Below are positions 16,555-25,745 of a stretch of DNA of 64,000 nt, piece by piece. Positions within the stretch are counted from its first letter, which is position 1. Each line of letters begins with the position of its first letter. Both the position numbers and the translations under genes were made by a program. The DNA lies in assembly GCA_024655905.1 (NCBI GenBank), contig JANLFP010000001.1, positions 62,001-126,000 on the forward strand, in the 5' to 3' direction. Under the pieces are notes generated by a model. The model was not told the origin of the DNA. It worked only from the letters and a program-made list of their open reading frames with translations, and did no database searches. The stretch is from Tepidanaerobacteraceae bacterium. GTDB taxonomy: Bacteria > Bacillota > Thermosediminibacteria > Thermosediminibacterales > Tepidanaerobacteraceae.

Positions 16555-17544
16555 CTATAATATCACATTTAGCAGGTCATCGAGGCCGATTTGGCCGAAA
16601 TACTCCTTCAAGTCCACTTTCGAAAGGGCTTTCCTTATATCTTCCTCCCGATAGTATACTCCCTTCAAAATATCCTCTATATCAGCCACATCCCTCATGC
16701 TCAGAAAATCGCCATAAAATTTTATGGCGGTAATCATTCCGTCTTTTACGTTGAGTTTTATTTCCACTTCGCCGGCATCAAAACGCCTGGATTTTGAAAG
16801 GTCAAATTCCGGCGAATATCCTATGTTCCATTCCCAGGTGGAATACTTTTCTTCGCGCAGTCTGTTAATCTGTTCCAAATCCCGCGAAGTCAGGACATAT
16901 TCTCTGAAGGGCTGATTTTCTACTTCAAATATGTATCTTGCCAGCAGTTCCTTAAATTCCTTCACACCGATATCCTGCTTCAAATACCGTTTGATGTTCG
17001 TCACCCGGCTTTTAACGGATTTCACGCCTTTGGAGGATATCTTCTCTATTTTCACGTTCAGAGCTTCGGAAAGCCTTGTCATATCGGAGTCAAAAAGAAG
17101 GGTGCCGTGGTGGAGCAGCCTCTTTTTGCAAAGGTACTGGGCATTGCCGGATATTTTCTTTCCATCGATGGTAATATCGTTCCTACCCGTAAACTCGGAT
17201 TTTACTCCGAATCGGTCCAGTGCTTTCACAACAGCCCTGGCAAATCTTTCAATGCTGTTGAAATCCTCAGGGCGGTAATCCACTACAAAAGTAAAGTTGA
17301 TGTTGCCCAAATCGTGATAAACCGCACCGCCTCCGGAAAGCCTGCGCACCACGGCTATGTCATGCTCTCTGGTGTATTTTAAGTTTACTTCTTCAACGGC
17401 ATTCTGGTTTTTCCCGATAATGACCGCCGGCCTGTTCTGCCATAGGATAAAATATTCCTCATCCGGATCAAGGTGTTTTACCGCATATTCTTCCAGTGCC
17501 ATATTGAAATACGGATCATTGGATTCATTTTTAATATAAAGCAT
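16555..17544 (-). CDS. lplA: Lipoate-protein ligase A
   Basis: Attaches free lipoate to carrier proteins through lipoyl-AMP. 329 residues: catalytic domain (about 1-245) with the RRLSGGGAVYHDLGNINFTF signature and the lysine-containing KISGNAQY region, plus the C-terminal accessory domain (about 250-329) of full-length LplA. It lies 27 bases after the gcv operon in the same direction; GcvH needs lipoylation, so co-transcription makes sense. AAAGGAAAGGGAG precedes the ATG. Confidence 0.94.
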   Translation of the reverse strand: MLYIKNESNDPYFNMALEEYAVKHLDPDEEYFILWQNRPAVIIGKNQNAVEEVNLKYTREHDIAVVRRLSGGGAVYHDLGNINFTFVVDYRPEDFNSIERFARAVVKALDRFGVKSEFTGRNDITIDGKKISGNAQYLCKKRLLHHGTLLFDSDMTRLSEALNVKIEKISSKGVKSVKSRVTNIKRYLKQDIGVKEFKELLARYIFEVENQPFREYVLTSRDLEQINRLREEKYSTWEWNIGYSPEFDLSKSRRFDAGEVEIKLNVKDGMITAIKFYGDFLSMRDVADIEDILKGVYYREEDIRKALSKVDLKEYFGQIGLDDLLNVIL

Positions 17545-17571
17545 GCTCCCTTTCCTTTCTTAAGATAATGT

Positions 17572-19026
17572 TCATTCAGTTGGAACATATTTAAGTTTCA
17601 CTTCTCTGGCGGCTTTTACTTCATCCACGCGCTTTGACGGCATATGGTGCGGCGCTTTTCGCAAGAGATCGGGATTTTCCCGGGCCTCTTCGCAAATCTT
17701 CCTCAGAGCGTCCGCAAAAGCGTCAAGCGTTTCCCTGCTCTCCGTTTCGGTGGGCTCGATCATCAAAGCCTCTTCCACTATGAGAGGGAAGTATATGGTG
17801 GGCGGGTGGAATCCATAATCCAGCAGGCGCTTGGCGATGTCAAGGGCTCTCACGCCGTATTTTTCCTTCCAGTTGCTGGCGCTGGCCACGAATTCATGCT
17901 TGCATATGGTGTTTACAGGGGCTTCAAATAAATCCTCTACTTGTTTTTTCAGATAGTTTGCGTTGAGTACCGCCATTTCACTAGCTTCTTTCAGGCCCCG
18001 GGCTCCGAGGCTTCTCACATACGTATAGGCCTTTAATACAACGCCGATGTTGCCGTAAAATGCCTTCATTCTGCCTATGGAATGGGGCAAATCGTAATTT
18101 AAGAAGTATTTATCCCCTTCCTTTTCCACAATGGGTTTTGGCAAAAAGTCCCTGAGAAATGCCTTCACGCCCACAGGCCCTGCCCCTGGGCCGCCGCCAC
18201 CATGGGGAGTAGAGAAGGTCTTGTGAAGATTCACGTGCACAACGTCAAATCCCATGTCTCCCGGGCGGGCTATGCCCATAATGGCGTTAAGATTGGCGCC
18301 GTCGTAATACAGCAAGGCTCCCTTTTCATGCAGAATGCGCGAAATTTCCAGTATGTGTTTCTCAAACAGGCCCAATGTGTTGGGGTTTGTAAGCATCAAT
18401 GCGGCCACATCTTCATCCACGGCCTTTTGAAGCTCTGAAATATCCACCAGGCCGTCTTTCCCGGAACTCACCTTCACTATTTCAAAACCGCTCTCTTTGG
18501 CGGTAGCTGGGTTGGTGCCGTGTGAGGAATCGGGAACGATTATTTTGGTGCGATTTTTGCCGGAAGCCTCCAGGTATTTCTTGATTATGAGTATTCCAGT
18601 GAGCTCGCCATGAGCCCCGGCAGCGGGCTGAAGGGTGAAAAAATCCATGCCGGTGATTTCACAGAGGTATTTCTGCATGCGGTACATAATTTCCAGCGTG
18701 CCCTGACAAAGCTCCTCGGGGGCGTAGGGATGGAGCTCGGAAAAATTCGGAATAGCCGCTATTTCCTCATTTATCTTTGGATTGTACTTCATGGTGCAGG
18801 AGCCGAGGGGATAAAAACCATTATCCACGCCGAAATTCATGTCAGAAAGCCCGGTATAATGCCTCACCACATCCACTTCGGAAACTTCCGGCAGGTCCGG
18901 TTCCCGCCCCAACAGTTCTTCACCTATGGTGTTGATTAAATCAATCTCGGGAACATCGGCCTTTTCCAGTCTGAAGCCTTCCCTGCCTGGCCGGGATTTT
19001 TCAAAAATGAGAGGCGTTCCATTCAT
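17572..19026 (-). CDS. gcvPB: Glycine dehydrogenase (decarboxylating) subunit 2
   Basis: The PLP-carrying half of the split P-protein of the glycine cleavage system. It decarboxylates glycine and passes the aminomethyl group to lipoyl-GcvH. 484 residues. The PLP lysine is in [20 protein letters not shown], with the glycine-rich loop after it. The ATG directly follows the gcvPA stop (TAGATG), with GGGGGTGAA as ribosome site. Last of four gcv genes behind the glycine riboswitch. Confidence 0.97.
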   Translation of the reverse strand: MNGTPLIFEKSRPGREGFRLEKADVPEIDLINTIGEELLGREPDLPEVSEVDVVRHYTGLSDMNFGVDNGFYPLGSCTMKYNPKINEEIAAIPNFSELHPYAPEELCQGTLEIMYRMQKYLCEITGMDFFTLQPAAGAHGELTGILIIKKYLEASGKNRTKIIVPDSSHGTNPATAKESGFEIVKVSSGKDGLVDISELQKAVDEDVAALMLTNPNTLGLFEKHILEISRILHEKGALLYYDGANLNAIMGIARPGDMGFDVVHVNLHKTFSTPHGGGGPGAGPVGVKAFLRDFLPKPIVEKEGDKYFLNYDLPHSIGRMKAFYGNIGVVLKAYTYVRSLGARGLKEASEMAVLNANYLKKQVEDLFEAPVNTICKHEFVASASNWKEKYGVRALDIAKRLLDYGFHPPTIYFPLIVEEALMIEPTETESRETLDAFADALRKICEEARENPDLLRKAPHHMPSKRVDEVKAAREVKLKYVPTE

Positions 19027-20358
19027 CTATTTCACCCCCAGTGCTTTCAACAAAATATCAACTTCGTGTTTTGTTCGCTTTTCGGTAAACGCCACCAGCA
19101 GGCGGTTCTCCTGCCCCGGAAAAAAGCGGGACAGCTTTACTCCCGGCAGTATTTTTTGTTCCACTGCGCTTTGGTACTTTCGCTCAAGATCATCTATTTC
19201 CACCACCACTTCGTTGAAAACCCTGCCGTTTATTATGCGGGCCCTGCCGCTTCTTGCTGCTTCATCGATAAAATATCTCGCCTTTGCGTGGGAGTGATAA
19301 GCCACATCTCTCAATCCCTTTTTGCCGAGATAGGCCATATAGACGGTTGCAGCCAGGGCATTCAGCGCCTCATTTGAGCATATGTTCGAAGTTGCCTTTT
19401 CCCGCCTAATGTGCTGTTCTCTGGCCTGGAGGGTGAGGACAAAGGCCCTGTTCCCATCGGCATCCACGGTCTCGCCCACCATGCGGCCCGGCATGCGCCG
19501 CACATATTCGGATTTTGCAGCCATAAACCCCAGGTAAGGCCCGCCGAAGTTCAGGGCGCTGCCAAGGGGCTGCCCTTCTCCCGTTACTATGTCTGCTCCG
19601 TATTTCCCCGGCGGAATTGTGAGCCCGAGGGAAATGGGATTTACGGAAACTATGAGCATAATATTTTTTGCTCTCGAAATTTCAGCGGCTCTTTTCACAT
19701 CTTCCAGCACGCCGAAGAAATTTGGCATGCTTACGACAATGGCGGCGGTGTCGCTGTCCACCATGTCCACCATATTGTTCCAATCCGTCTCCAGCAAATC
19801 CGTGCAGGGCACCACTTCTATTTCCTTATTATACCCGAAACCGTAGGTCTTGATCGTTTCAACATATTCCGGGTGCACGGCTTCGGATACTACCACTTTA
19901 TTCTTCCTCTTTATGTCGCAGGCCATCAGTACCGCTTCTGCCAGGGAACTGGCCCCATCGTACATGGATGCATTGACCACATCCATACCGGTAAGATTCG
20001 CCATCATGGTCTGGTATTCAAATATGGCTGCCAGGATTCCCTGACTTCTTTCGGGCTGGTAAGGCGTATAAGCTGTGTAAAACTCCGAACGCCCCACCAA
20101 TGCTTTTACCACTGCAGGGACATAATGGTCGTAGGCTCCTGCCCCCATGAAGCTGACGAAACCGGCGGCCTTGTTTTTTTCGGTAAGATTTAAAAATTCC
20201 CGTTTAAGTCCGATTTCATCCAAAGGCAAAGGCAGGTCCAGGTCACCTTTAATTTTAACTTCATCCGGTATATCTTCAAAAAGCTCGTCTATTTCGCTTA
20301 TCCCCAGAACATCCATCATCTCTTTTACCTGAAAAGGGGTATGGCTGATGTACCTCAT
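19027..20358 (-). CDS. gcvPA: Glycine dehydrogenase (decarboxylating) subunit 1
   Basis: The N-terminal half of the split P-protein, 443 residues; with GcvPB it forms the active alpha2beta2 decarboxylase. Recognisable stretches are the N-terminal RYISHTPFQVKEMMDVLG, GAGAYDHYVPAVV and the C-terminal SNICSNEALNALAATVYM. It lacks the PLP lysine, as expected. The split form is usual in Firmicutes, Archaea and Thermotogae. It starts three bases after gcvH ends, with GGAAGGGGAG before the ATG. Confidence 0.97.
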   Translation of the reverse strand: MRYISHTPFQVKEMMDVLGISEIDELFEDIPDEVKIKGDLDLPLPLDEIGLKREFLNLTEKNKAAGFVSFMGAGAYDHYVPAVVKALVGRSEFYTAYTPYQPERSQGILAAIFEYQTMMANLTGMDVVNASMYDGASSLAEAVLMACDIKRKNKVVVSEAVHPEYVETIKTYGFGYNKEIEVVPCTDLLETDWNNMVDMVDSDTAAIVVSMPNFFGVLEDVKRAAEISRAKNIMLIVSVNPISLGLTIPPGKYGADIVTGEGQPLGSALNFGGPYLGFMAAKSEYVRRMPGRMVGETVDADGNRAFVLTLQAREQHIRREKATSNICSNEALNALAATVYMAYLGKKGLRDVAYHSHAKARYFIDEAARSGRARIINGRVFNEVVVEIDDLERKYQSAVEQKILPGVKLSRFFPGQENRLLVAFTEKRTKHEVDILLKALGVK

Positions 20359-20361
20359 GAG

Positions 20362-20748
20362 TTACTCCCCTTCCAAAATATTTTTATAATCCTCCGGGCT
20401 CAATAGTTCATCCAGTTCATTCTCATCGTCCAGCTCAACCACAACCATCCATGCGTCTTCATAGGGGCTTTTGTTTATGAGTTCCGGGTTCTCCTTTAGC
20501 GCTTCGTTAACCTCCACCACGGTCCCTGAAACCGGCGCATAAATATCGGACGCCGCTTTCACCGACTCCACCGTTCCAAAGGTTTCGCCTTTTACAATCT
20601 TGTCGCCCACTGCCGGAAGATCCACATAAACCACATCCCCCAGAGCCTCCTGGGCATGATCCGTAATGCCGATGGTCCCCCTGCCATCTTCCACCATTAT
20701 CCACTCATGCTCTTCGGTGTACAATAAATTTTTTGGAACCTTACTCAT
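20362..20748 (-). CDS. gcvH: Glycine cleavage system H protein
   Basis: The lipoyl carrier that shuttles the aminomethyl intermediate between P, T and L proteins. 128 residues, the usual length. The lipoylated lysine is in TFGTVESVKAASDIYAPVSG. AAGGAGTGGA precedes the ATG. It lies between gcvT and gcvPA; lplA at the end of the cluster can lipoylate it. No L protein (dihydrolipoamide dehydrogenase) gene is in the window. Confidence 0.97.
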   Translation of the reverse strand: MSKVPKNLLYTEEHEWIMVEDGRGTIGITDHAQEALGDVVYVDLPAVGDKIVKGETFGTVESVKAASDIYAPVSGTVVEVNEALKENPELINKSPYEDAWMVVVELDDENELDELLSPEDYKNILEGE

Positions 20749-20775
20749 TATAATCCACTCCTTAATTTTTGATAT

Positions 20776-21864
20776 TTATAATTTTGGCTTTATAGCCTTT
20801 AGAAAATTTTTCGGCACGGCTTCAGCCTTAAGCCGTTTCTCTCGAATTTCCACCTCAAACTCACGCCCTGCATAATCTCCCATTATATCCTTCGGCAAAT
20901 CCACCAGCGCAAGGGCCAAGTATTCCTTAAGATACGGCGCAAAATTCCCTGAAGTTACAAATCCCACCTCATTGCCCCCGAAAAAAACTCTGTATCCCTG
21001 TCGGGGAACTCCTTTTTCCGCAAGTTTCAGTCCCACCAGCCTGCGGCCTTCATTTTCTTTGTACTGGCGATACAACACTTCTCTGCCGGAAAACTCCTTA
21101 TCGAATTTTATGAAAGGCAAAAGCCCCGCTTCCACCGGAGTTATATTCTCGGAAAGCTCATGGCCGTACAGGGGGAGCCCTGCCTCAAATCTCAGAGTAT
21201 CCCGTGCCCCAAGGCCGCAAGGAGCAACTTTTTCCTCAACGAAGTCCTCGAACAGCTCGACAATAGACTCCGGCGGCCCGTAAATCTCGATTCCGTCCTC
21301 TCCGGTGTAACCGGTTCGGGATAAAATCAAAGATGCTCCATTATAATTTAAATATGTGAAACAGAACCTCGAAATATGCAGCGGCCCCAGCAGCTTTTCG
21401 GCAAATTCGAAGCTTTCCGGCCCCTGAACGGCTATTTCCGCCCAATCTTTGCTCAAATCTTCGACTTTCACGTTGCAAGGAGCCTTTGACTTTATGTATT
21501 CAAAGTCCTTATCTTTATTTGAAGCGTTTACCACCAGAAAATATTTGTCGCCCCTCAATCGGTAAACCATCAGATCATCGACGGCGCCGCCGCTGTCGTA
21601 AGTCATAATGGTGTACATCACCTTGCCATCTTTCATGGCGGTAATGTCGTTTGTAAACAGGCCGTTTAAAAAGTCCGCAGCCTTTTCTCCTTCCACCAGA
21701 ATCTCACCCATATGGGATACATCGAAGATGCCGGCCTTTGTCCTCACGGCCATATGTTCATCGATTATAGAAGCATACTGTATGGGCATTTCAAAACCGC
21801 CGAATTCCACCATTTTTGCCTTCAGTTTTTGATGAACATCGTAAAGCGGAGTCCTTTTTAACAT
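20776..21864 (-). CDS. gcvT: Aminomethyltransferase (glycine cleavage T protein)
   Basis: Releases ammonia from the aminomethyl-H protein and transfers the carbon to tetrahydrofolate. 362 residues. Seen: N-terminal KRTPLYDVHQKLKAKMVEFGG, the DVSHMGEI motif, folate-region SRTGYTGEDGIEIY, GLGARDTLRFEAGLPLYGHE and a C-terminal barrel domain. AAAAGGAGGG precedes the ATG. It is the first gene of the operon, 120 bases after the riboswitch terminator. A GGGGACGGTTC repeat sits in this leader. Confidence 0.97.
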   Translation of the reverse strand: MLKRTPLYDVHQKLKAKMVEFGGFEMPIQYASIIDEHMAVRTKAGIFDVSHMGEILVEGEKAADFLNGLFTNDITAMKDGKVMYTIMTYDSGGAVDDLMVYRLRGDKYFLVVNASNKDKDFEYIKSKAPCNVKVEDLSKDWAEIAVQGPESFEFAEKLLGPLHISRFCFTYLNYNGASLILSRTGYTGEDGIEIYGPPESIVELFEDFVEEKVAPCGLGARDTLRFEAGLPLYGHELSENITPVEAGLLPFIKFDKEFSGREVLYRQYKENEGRRLVGLKLAEKGVPRQGYRVFFGGNEVGFVTSGNFAPYLKEYLALALVDLPKDIMGDYAGREFEVEIREKRLKAEAVPKNFLKAIKPKL

Positions 21865-21891
21865 CCTGTACCCTCCTTTTCATCTTCCAAG

Positions 21892-21923
21892 TGCGACAAG
21901 GGGACGGTTCTCGATTTGTCGCA
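21892..21923. repeat. GGGGACGGTTC repeat with TGCGACAA arms in the gcv leader
   Basis: TGCGACAA (21892-21899) and TTGTCGCA (21916-21923) are perfect inverted arms around GGGGACGGTTCTCGAT. The core is that of the repeats at 1-153 and 1736, but the arms differ (TGCGACAA instead of GAGTCA). It lies 28 bases before the gcvT start, downstream of the riboswitch terminator. Confidence 0.85.
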
Positions 21924-21987
21924 TTGCGAATGTCACATTGCGAACATTTAACCCTCCTTCCCGCCAAAGCAATATTTCCAAATCAAC

Positions 21988-22025
21988 AAAAAAAGGCTCC
22001 AAACTCCATAATGAGTTCAGAACCT
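21988..22025 (-). terminator. Riboswitch-controlled intrinsic terminator
   Basis: On the minus strand AGGTTC and GGAGCCT close the base (one G-T pair, one bulge), with ACTC/GAGT above it, and a seven-base T run follows. Placed just after the glycine aptamer, it is the expression platform: ligand binding presumably prevents the terminator. Confidence 0.8.
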
Positions 22026-22029
22026 CTGC

Positions 22030-22195
22030 CACACTTGCAAGCGCAGCATTTTGCCCTTCAGAGGCCGGTCCAAAAGCGGTCCTTTTGCCTGAGAGTATCA
22101 CCCCATAAATCAGAGGCTTACCCCTTCGGCGCCCGTGTTAGAAATCCATTCGCAAACCAATAAATAGGTCGAACTTGCCGGGTCTCTCCCGCCTT
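22030..22195 (-). promoter_or_regulatory. Glycine riboswitch, single aptamer
   Basis: The minus strand holds the conserved glycine-aptamer pieces in order: GGGAGAGACC at the 5' end (22183-22192), GCCGAAGGGGTAAG (about 22113-22126) and CTCTCAGGCAAAAGGAC (22079-22095). Only one such core is present. After it, CCTCTG and CAGAGG (about 22022-22064) can form a stem like the ghost aptamer of type-1 singlet riboswitches. A terminator follows at 21988. It lies upstream of gcvT and senses the substrate of the operon. A TATAAT at 22222-22227 (minus strand) may be the -10 of the promoter. Confidence 0.93.
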
Positions 22196-22262
22196 CTTCA
22201 TTCCCTTAAAATATTTTGTTTATTATATAATATCATACTTTATTTAATTTGACCACAATTTG

Positions 22263-23420
22263 TTAAAAAATTTCTTTCATACGCTTTATGGCTTCTTTTA
22301 TCCTATCGTCGGGGGTTGTCAGGGATATCCTGAAGAATCCTTCGCCGTATTCTCCGTACGCATTGCCCGGGATTACCACCACAGCTGCCTTTTCCACCAG
22401 CATTTCGGAAAAAGACATGGAGGTATATCCTTTCGGCACCGGAGCCCATATGTAAAAGGTACCCTTTGGAGCAGCCACGTCAAATCCCAACTCTTTTAAA
22501 GCGTTTACCATCATGTCCCGTCGGGCGGTGAATATGGCCCTCATCTCCTGCAGGCTGTCCTGAGGACCAGCAAGCGCTTCTATGGCCGCTTTCTGGATGG
22601 CCGTGAACTGGCCTGAGTCCACGTTGGTTTTTATCTTCCCAAGAGCCGAAATTATCTCTCTATTGCCAACGGCATACCCTATGCGCCAGCCGGTCATTCT
22701 GTACGGCTTTGACAGAGAGCCAAGTTCAATGGCAATATCCTCGGCTCCTTCAACCGAAAGCAGGCTGGGTGATTCGTATCCGTCATAGGTAATCTCGGCA
22801 TAGGCGCTGTCATTGCAGATGACTATATCGTAGGTTTTCGCAAACTCCACGGCTTCTTCAAAAAATTTTCTGTCCGCCACGGCCGATGTGGGATTGTTGG
22901 GATAGCACAAAAACATTAGCTTTGCTTTCTTTGCAATATCAGTATCTATCTTTGCAAAATCCGGCAGAAAATTGTTTTCTTTAAGCAGCGGCATGGTATA
23001 GGGTATGCCGCCGGCAAAAAGGGTAGCAGTCTTATAGACTGGATATGCGGGGTCCGGAATCAGCGCGTAGTCTCCATGGTCCACAAAAGCGTACGTCAGA
23101 TTCACAATGCCTTCCTTTGAACCTATGAGGGCCATGACTTCATTTTCGGGGTTCAATTCTACGCCAAAACGTCTCTCGTAATAGCCGGCAACAGCCCTGC
23201 GAAATTCAATGGACCCCTCGTAATCGGGATATCGGTGATATGCCGGTTCCCAAACGGCTTTTTCCATCACTTTAATTATATTTTCCGGAGTCGGCAGGTC
23301 TGGGTCTCCGATCCCCAGGGTTACCACATCCACGCCTTTTTTCCTGAGGTCGGCGATTTTTTTATCAATCTCGGCGGAAATATACGGCGGAATTTTTTTG
23401 ATGCGCTCTGCTGCTTTCAT
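22263..23420 (-). CDS. dapL: LL-diaminopimelate aminotransferase
   Basis: Makes LL-diaminopimelate from tetrahydrodipicolinate and glutamate in one step, for lysine and peptidoglycan. 385 residues, fold-type I PLP enzyme: the lysine lies in GSLSKPYRMTGWRIGYAVG, with the PNNPTSA motif and GIGDPDLPTPENII at the N terminus. Sequence alone leaves some doubt against other class I aminotransferases, but dapF lies two genes away. I take the ATG at 23420 because GGAGG stands too close to the one at 23426. Confidence 0.85.
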   Translation of the reverse strand: MKAAERIKKIPPYISAEIDKKIADLRKKGVDVVTLGIGDPDLPTPENIIKVMEKAVWEPAYHRYPDYEGSIEFRRAVAGYYERRFGVELNPENEVMALIGSKEGIVNLTYAFVDHGDYALIPDPAYPVYKTATLFAGGIPYTMPLLKENNFLPDFAKIDTDIAKKAKLMFLCYPNNPTSAVADRKFFEEAVEFAKTYDIVICNDSAYAEITYDGYESPSLLSVEGAEDIAIELGSLSKPYRMTGWRIGYAVGNREIISALGKIKTNVDSGQFTAIQKAAIEALAGPQDSLQEMRAIFTARRDMMVNALKELGFDVAAPKGTFYIWAPVPKGYTSMSFSEMLVEKAAVVVIPGNAYGEYGEGFFRISLTTPDDRIKEAIKRMKEIF

Positions 23421-23488
23421 ATGCATTCCTCCAAACTTTCGTGTATATTTATGTTTATATTACTTATATTTATATTATTTTTCAAGTC

Positions 23489-24493
23489 TTACAGCATATC
23501 TCCTATGATTTTTTCATATTGAAATACGCCTCCGAGCCCCCCGGTGTGTATAAATAACACCTTTGACCCGCGCGGTATGATTCCTTTGCTTATAAGGTCC
23601 AGCATACCGCAAAAAGCCTTGCCGCTGTATACCGGATCGAGGTAGAATCCTTCTCTGGATGCGGCATACATTATAACTTCTATTACTTCTCTGACGATGG
23701 TACCGTAACCTCCAAAGCCGTAACCGTCAATTGTAGCGGATTCAATAGTTTCACGGTTGATCTCTGTTTTTATGCCCAGAATCCCAGAAATGTCATTTAT
23801 AAGCTTCAAAACAGCTTCTATGAGTTCATCCCTGGGGTCTCCCACTCCGATATTAAAAACGCGGGTTTTGGGCTTTAACACATTAAATCCGAACAAAAGA
23901 CCGGCCTGGGTCCCACCGCTGCTGCTGGGGCTTATCACATAGTCAAAATCCAACCCCAACTCCCTTTCCTGCTCCAGTATTTCCGCCGCTGCCTTGATGT
24001 ACCCCAGGGCGCCGGTGGGATTTGAACCGCCGATGGGGATTACCATGGGCTTTCTGCCTTTCTTCTCAAGCTCTGCAGCTATGCCCAGCATAATATCATT
24101 TAACTCTCCGCCCGTCTTTACATCATATACCCGGACATCGGCCCGAAGCAACTTATCCATTAAAAGGTTTCCAATATTTTCTTCCTTTCCCCTCAGGACC
24201 AGGATTGGATAAAGCCCGAGTTTTTTCGACGATGCGGCTGTTTGAAGGGCGTGATTGGAATGGACGGCGCCCGCCGTTATCACCGTGTCGCATTTGCTGG
24301 CCAGCGCCTCCCCCATCAGGAATTCCAGCTTTCGCGTCTTGTTGCCGCCCAGAGCAAGCCCTGTAAGGTCATCCCGTTTTACGTACAGTTCGACTCCGGT
24401 TTCTCTGCTGATGTTGGCCGCACGGACTATGGGCGTATTTCCCCACAGCAACCTGACAGTCGGAAAACGGTTAATTTTTTCTATTATCTCCAT
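23489..24493 (-). CDS. D-cysteine desulfhydrase / ACC deaminase family enzyme
   Basis: A fold-type II PLP enzyme of 334 residues. The PLP lysine is in LALGGNKTRKLEFLMGEAL, followed by AGAVHSNHALQTAA, the family hallmark. Members open 1-aminocyclopropane-1-carboxylate or eliminate sulfide from D-cysteine; residues that decide between them cannot be judged safely here. D-cysteine desulfhydrase activity is more likely in an anaerobe. It lies between dapL and dapF, all leftward with small gaps, so it may belong to the same transcript. AAGGAG precedes the ATG. Confidence 0.85.
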   Translation of the reverse strand: MEIIEKINRFPTVRLLWGNTPIVRAANISRETGVELYVKRDDLTGLALGGNKTRKLEFLMGEALASKCDTVITAGAVHSNHALQTAASSKKLGLYPILVLRGKEENIGNLLMDKLLRADVRVYDVKTGGELNDIMLGIAAELEKKGRKPMVIPIGGSNPTGALGYIKAAAEILEQERELGLDFDYVISPSSSGGTQAGLLFGFNVLKPKTRVFNIGVGDPRDELIEAVLKLINDISGILGIKTEINRETIESATIDGYGFGGYGTIVREVIEVIMYAASREGFYLDPVYSGKAFCGMLDLISKGIIPRGSKVLFIHTGGLGGVFQYEKIIGDML

Positions 24494-24542
24494 ATTGCAA
24501 CTCCTTCCACCATCAGTTTTATATCATGAACCAACGTGAAAC

Positions 24543-25385
24543 TCACGTTTCGCATAGAACTACATCCCCAGAAAAAACTTCCTCTGCCGGACCCGTCATG
24601 AAAACCCTTCGATCTTCCTGTATCTCAACCATCAGATCACCTGCTGCAAGCGATACCCTAACCTTGTTTCCCACAATACCCTTTTTGTAAGCCGCCACCG
24701 CCGATGCACAGGCTCCCGTGCCGCAGGCCAGGGTTATTCCGCAACCGCGCTCCCATACCCTCATCCTGAGATTATCCTTGCCCTTTGCCTCAATAAATTC
24801 CACATTTGTCTTTTTAGGGAAGAGGGGATGATTTTCAAGAATTGGACCTACCTTTTCCAGCGCTACGCCATCTAAATTATCCACAAAAATTACGCAGTGA
24901 GGATTTCCCATAGATACACCCGTTGCAAAGTATTTACGATCATGTGCATCGATTTCAAGTTCCAGAGCTTCCTCTTCAGGGTCGCCCATTACCGGAACAT
25001 CTTTTTTCAAAAAACTGTACTTGCCCATATCCACCTTGATGGCTTCTATAACATCATCGATTATTATGAGCTCTGGCTTCATTATGCCTGCCAGAGTTTC
25101 CACAGACATTTTGGTTTTGGGAACAATGCCTCTTGTAAATACATACCGGGCAAAACACCTGATGCCGTTGCCGCACATGGGAGCTTCGCTGCCGTCGCTG
25201 TTTATTATCCTCATTTTTACGTCCGCCTTATCCGAAGGCAGAACAAGGAGCACTCCATCGGCGCCGATTCCCAGATGCCTGTCGCACAATTTTTTTGCAT
25301 TCTTCACGACGGCGGCGGCATCTTCCCTGAAACCATTTACCAGAATAAAATCATTTCCAAGTCCGTGCATTTTTGTAAAATGCAT
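24543..25385 (-). CDS. dapF: Diaminopimelate epimerase
   Basis: Converts LL- to meso-diaminopimelate without cofactor, using two cysteines. 280 residues. Both active cysteines are seen: PMCGNGIRCFARY and LACGTGACASAVAA. The N terminus MHFTKMHGLGNDFILVNG is typical. GGAAGGAG precedes the ATG. It is the first gene of the dapF-desulfhydrase-dapL set, which supplies meso-DAP by the aminotransferase route; a separate diaminopimelate dehydrogenase is encoded at 41862-42770. Confidence 0.96.
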   Translation of the reverse strand: MHFTKMHGLGNDFILVNGFREDAAAVVKNAKKLCDRHLGIGADGVLLVLPSDKADVKMRIINSDGSEAPMCGNGIRCFARYVFTRGIVPKTKMSVETLAGIMKPELIIIDDVIEAIKVDMGKYSFLKKDVPVMGDPEEEALELEIDAHDRKYFATGVSMGNPHCVIFVDNLDGVALEKVGPILENHPLFPKKTNVEFIEAKGKDNLRMRVWERGCGITLACGTGACASAVAAYKKGIVGNKVRVSLAAGDLMVEIQEDRRVFMTGPAEEVFSGDVVLCET

Positions 25386-25745
25386 AAGAATACTCCTTCC
25401 CGGTATTTTATCGTGGAAATATTATAGCATATGGTCCATTATAATAACAGCATTTTTTCTGCAATTTATAGTTGTAATGGAGCTTTATAGCGGGGCGCAG
25501 ACAATTACCGATTGCAAATTCAAGTTTTCCGAGCTAGTTGAGGGATAATGGTAAAAATAGAGTATAGTAGCCAAATTGCGTCGAAATTCAGCCAGATGTG
25601 AAGATCACTATGAATACTTCAAGGAAGGTATGGGAAAATAGTTAAAAGAGGATTTATTCCCTATGAACGAGTTAATGAGTTGAAATATTTGAGATATGGG
25701 TATTGCTACTGACCCAAATTCTATAAAATATAGGAGGTTTAATGA
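25386..25745. other. Non-coding gap between dapF and the ene-reductase
   Basis: 360 bases between divergent genes. It should contain the dapF promoter and that of the ene-reductase. I see no gene, no clear sigma-A or sigma-54 promoter and no terminator. The stretch 25570-25640 could be decayed coding sequence, but I cannot assign it. Confidence 0.4.

Noticed and set aside
19411-20193. 260-codon open frame opposite gcvPA
   Set aside because: Antisense shadow of a certain gene; its translation is rich in His, Cys and Arg and resembles no family.
22030-22195. Second glycine aptamer in tandem
   Set aside because: Only one CTCTCAGGCAAAAGGAC core is present; the extra stem is better read as a ghost aptamer.
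25560-25700. Possible decayed coding sequence before the ene-reductase
   Set aside because: Short pieces translate plausibly but contain stops and match no family I recognise.
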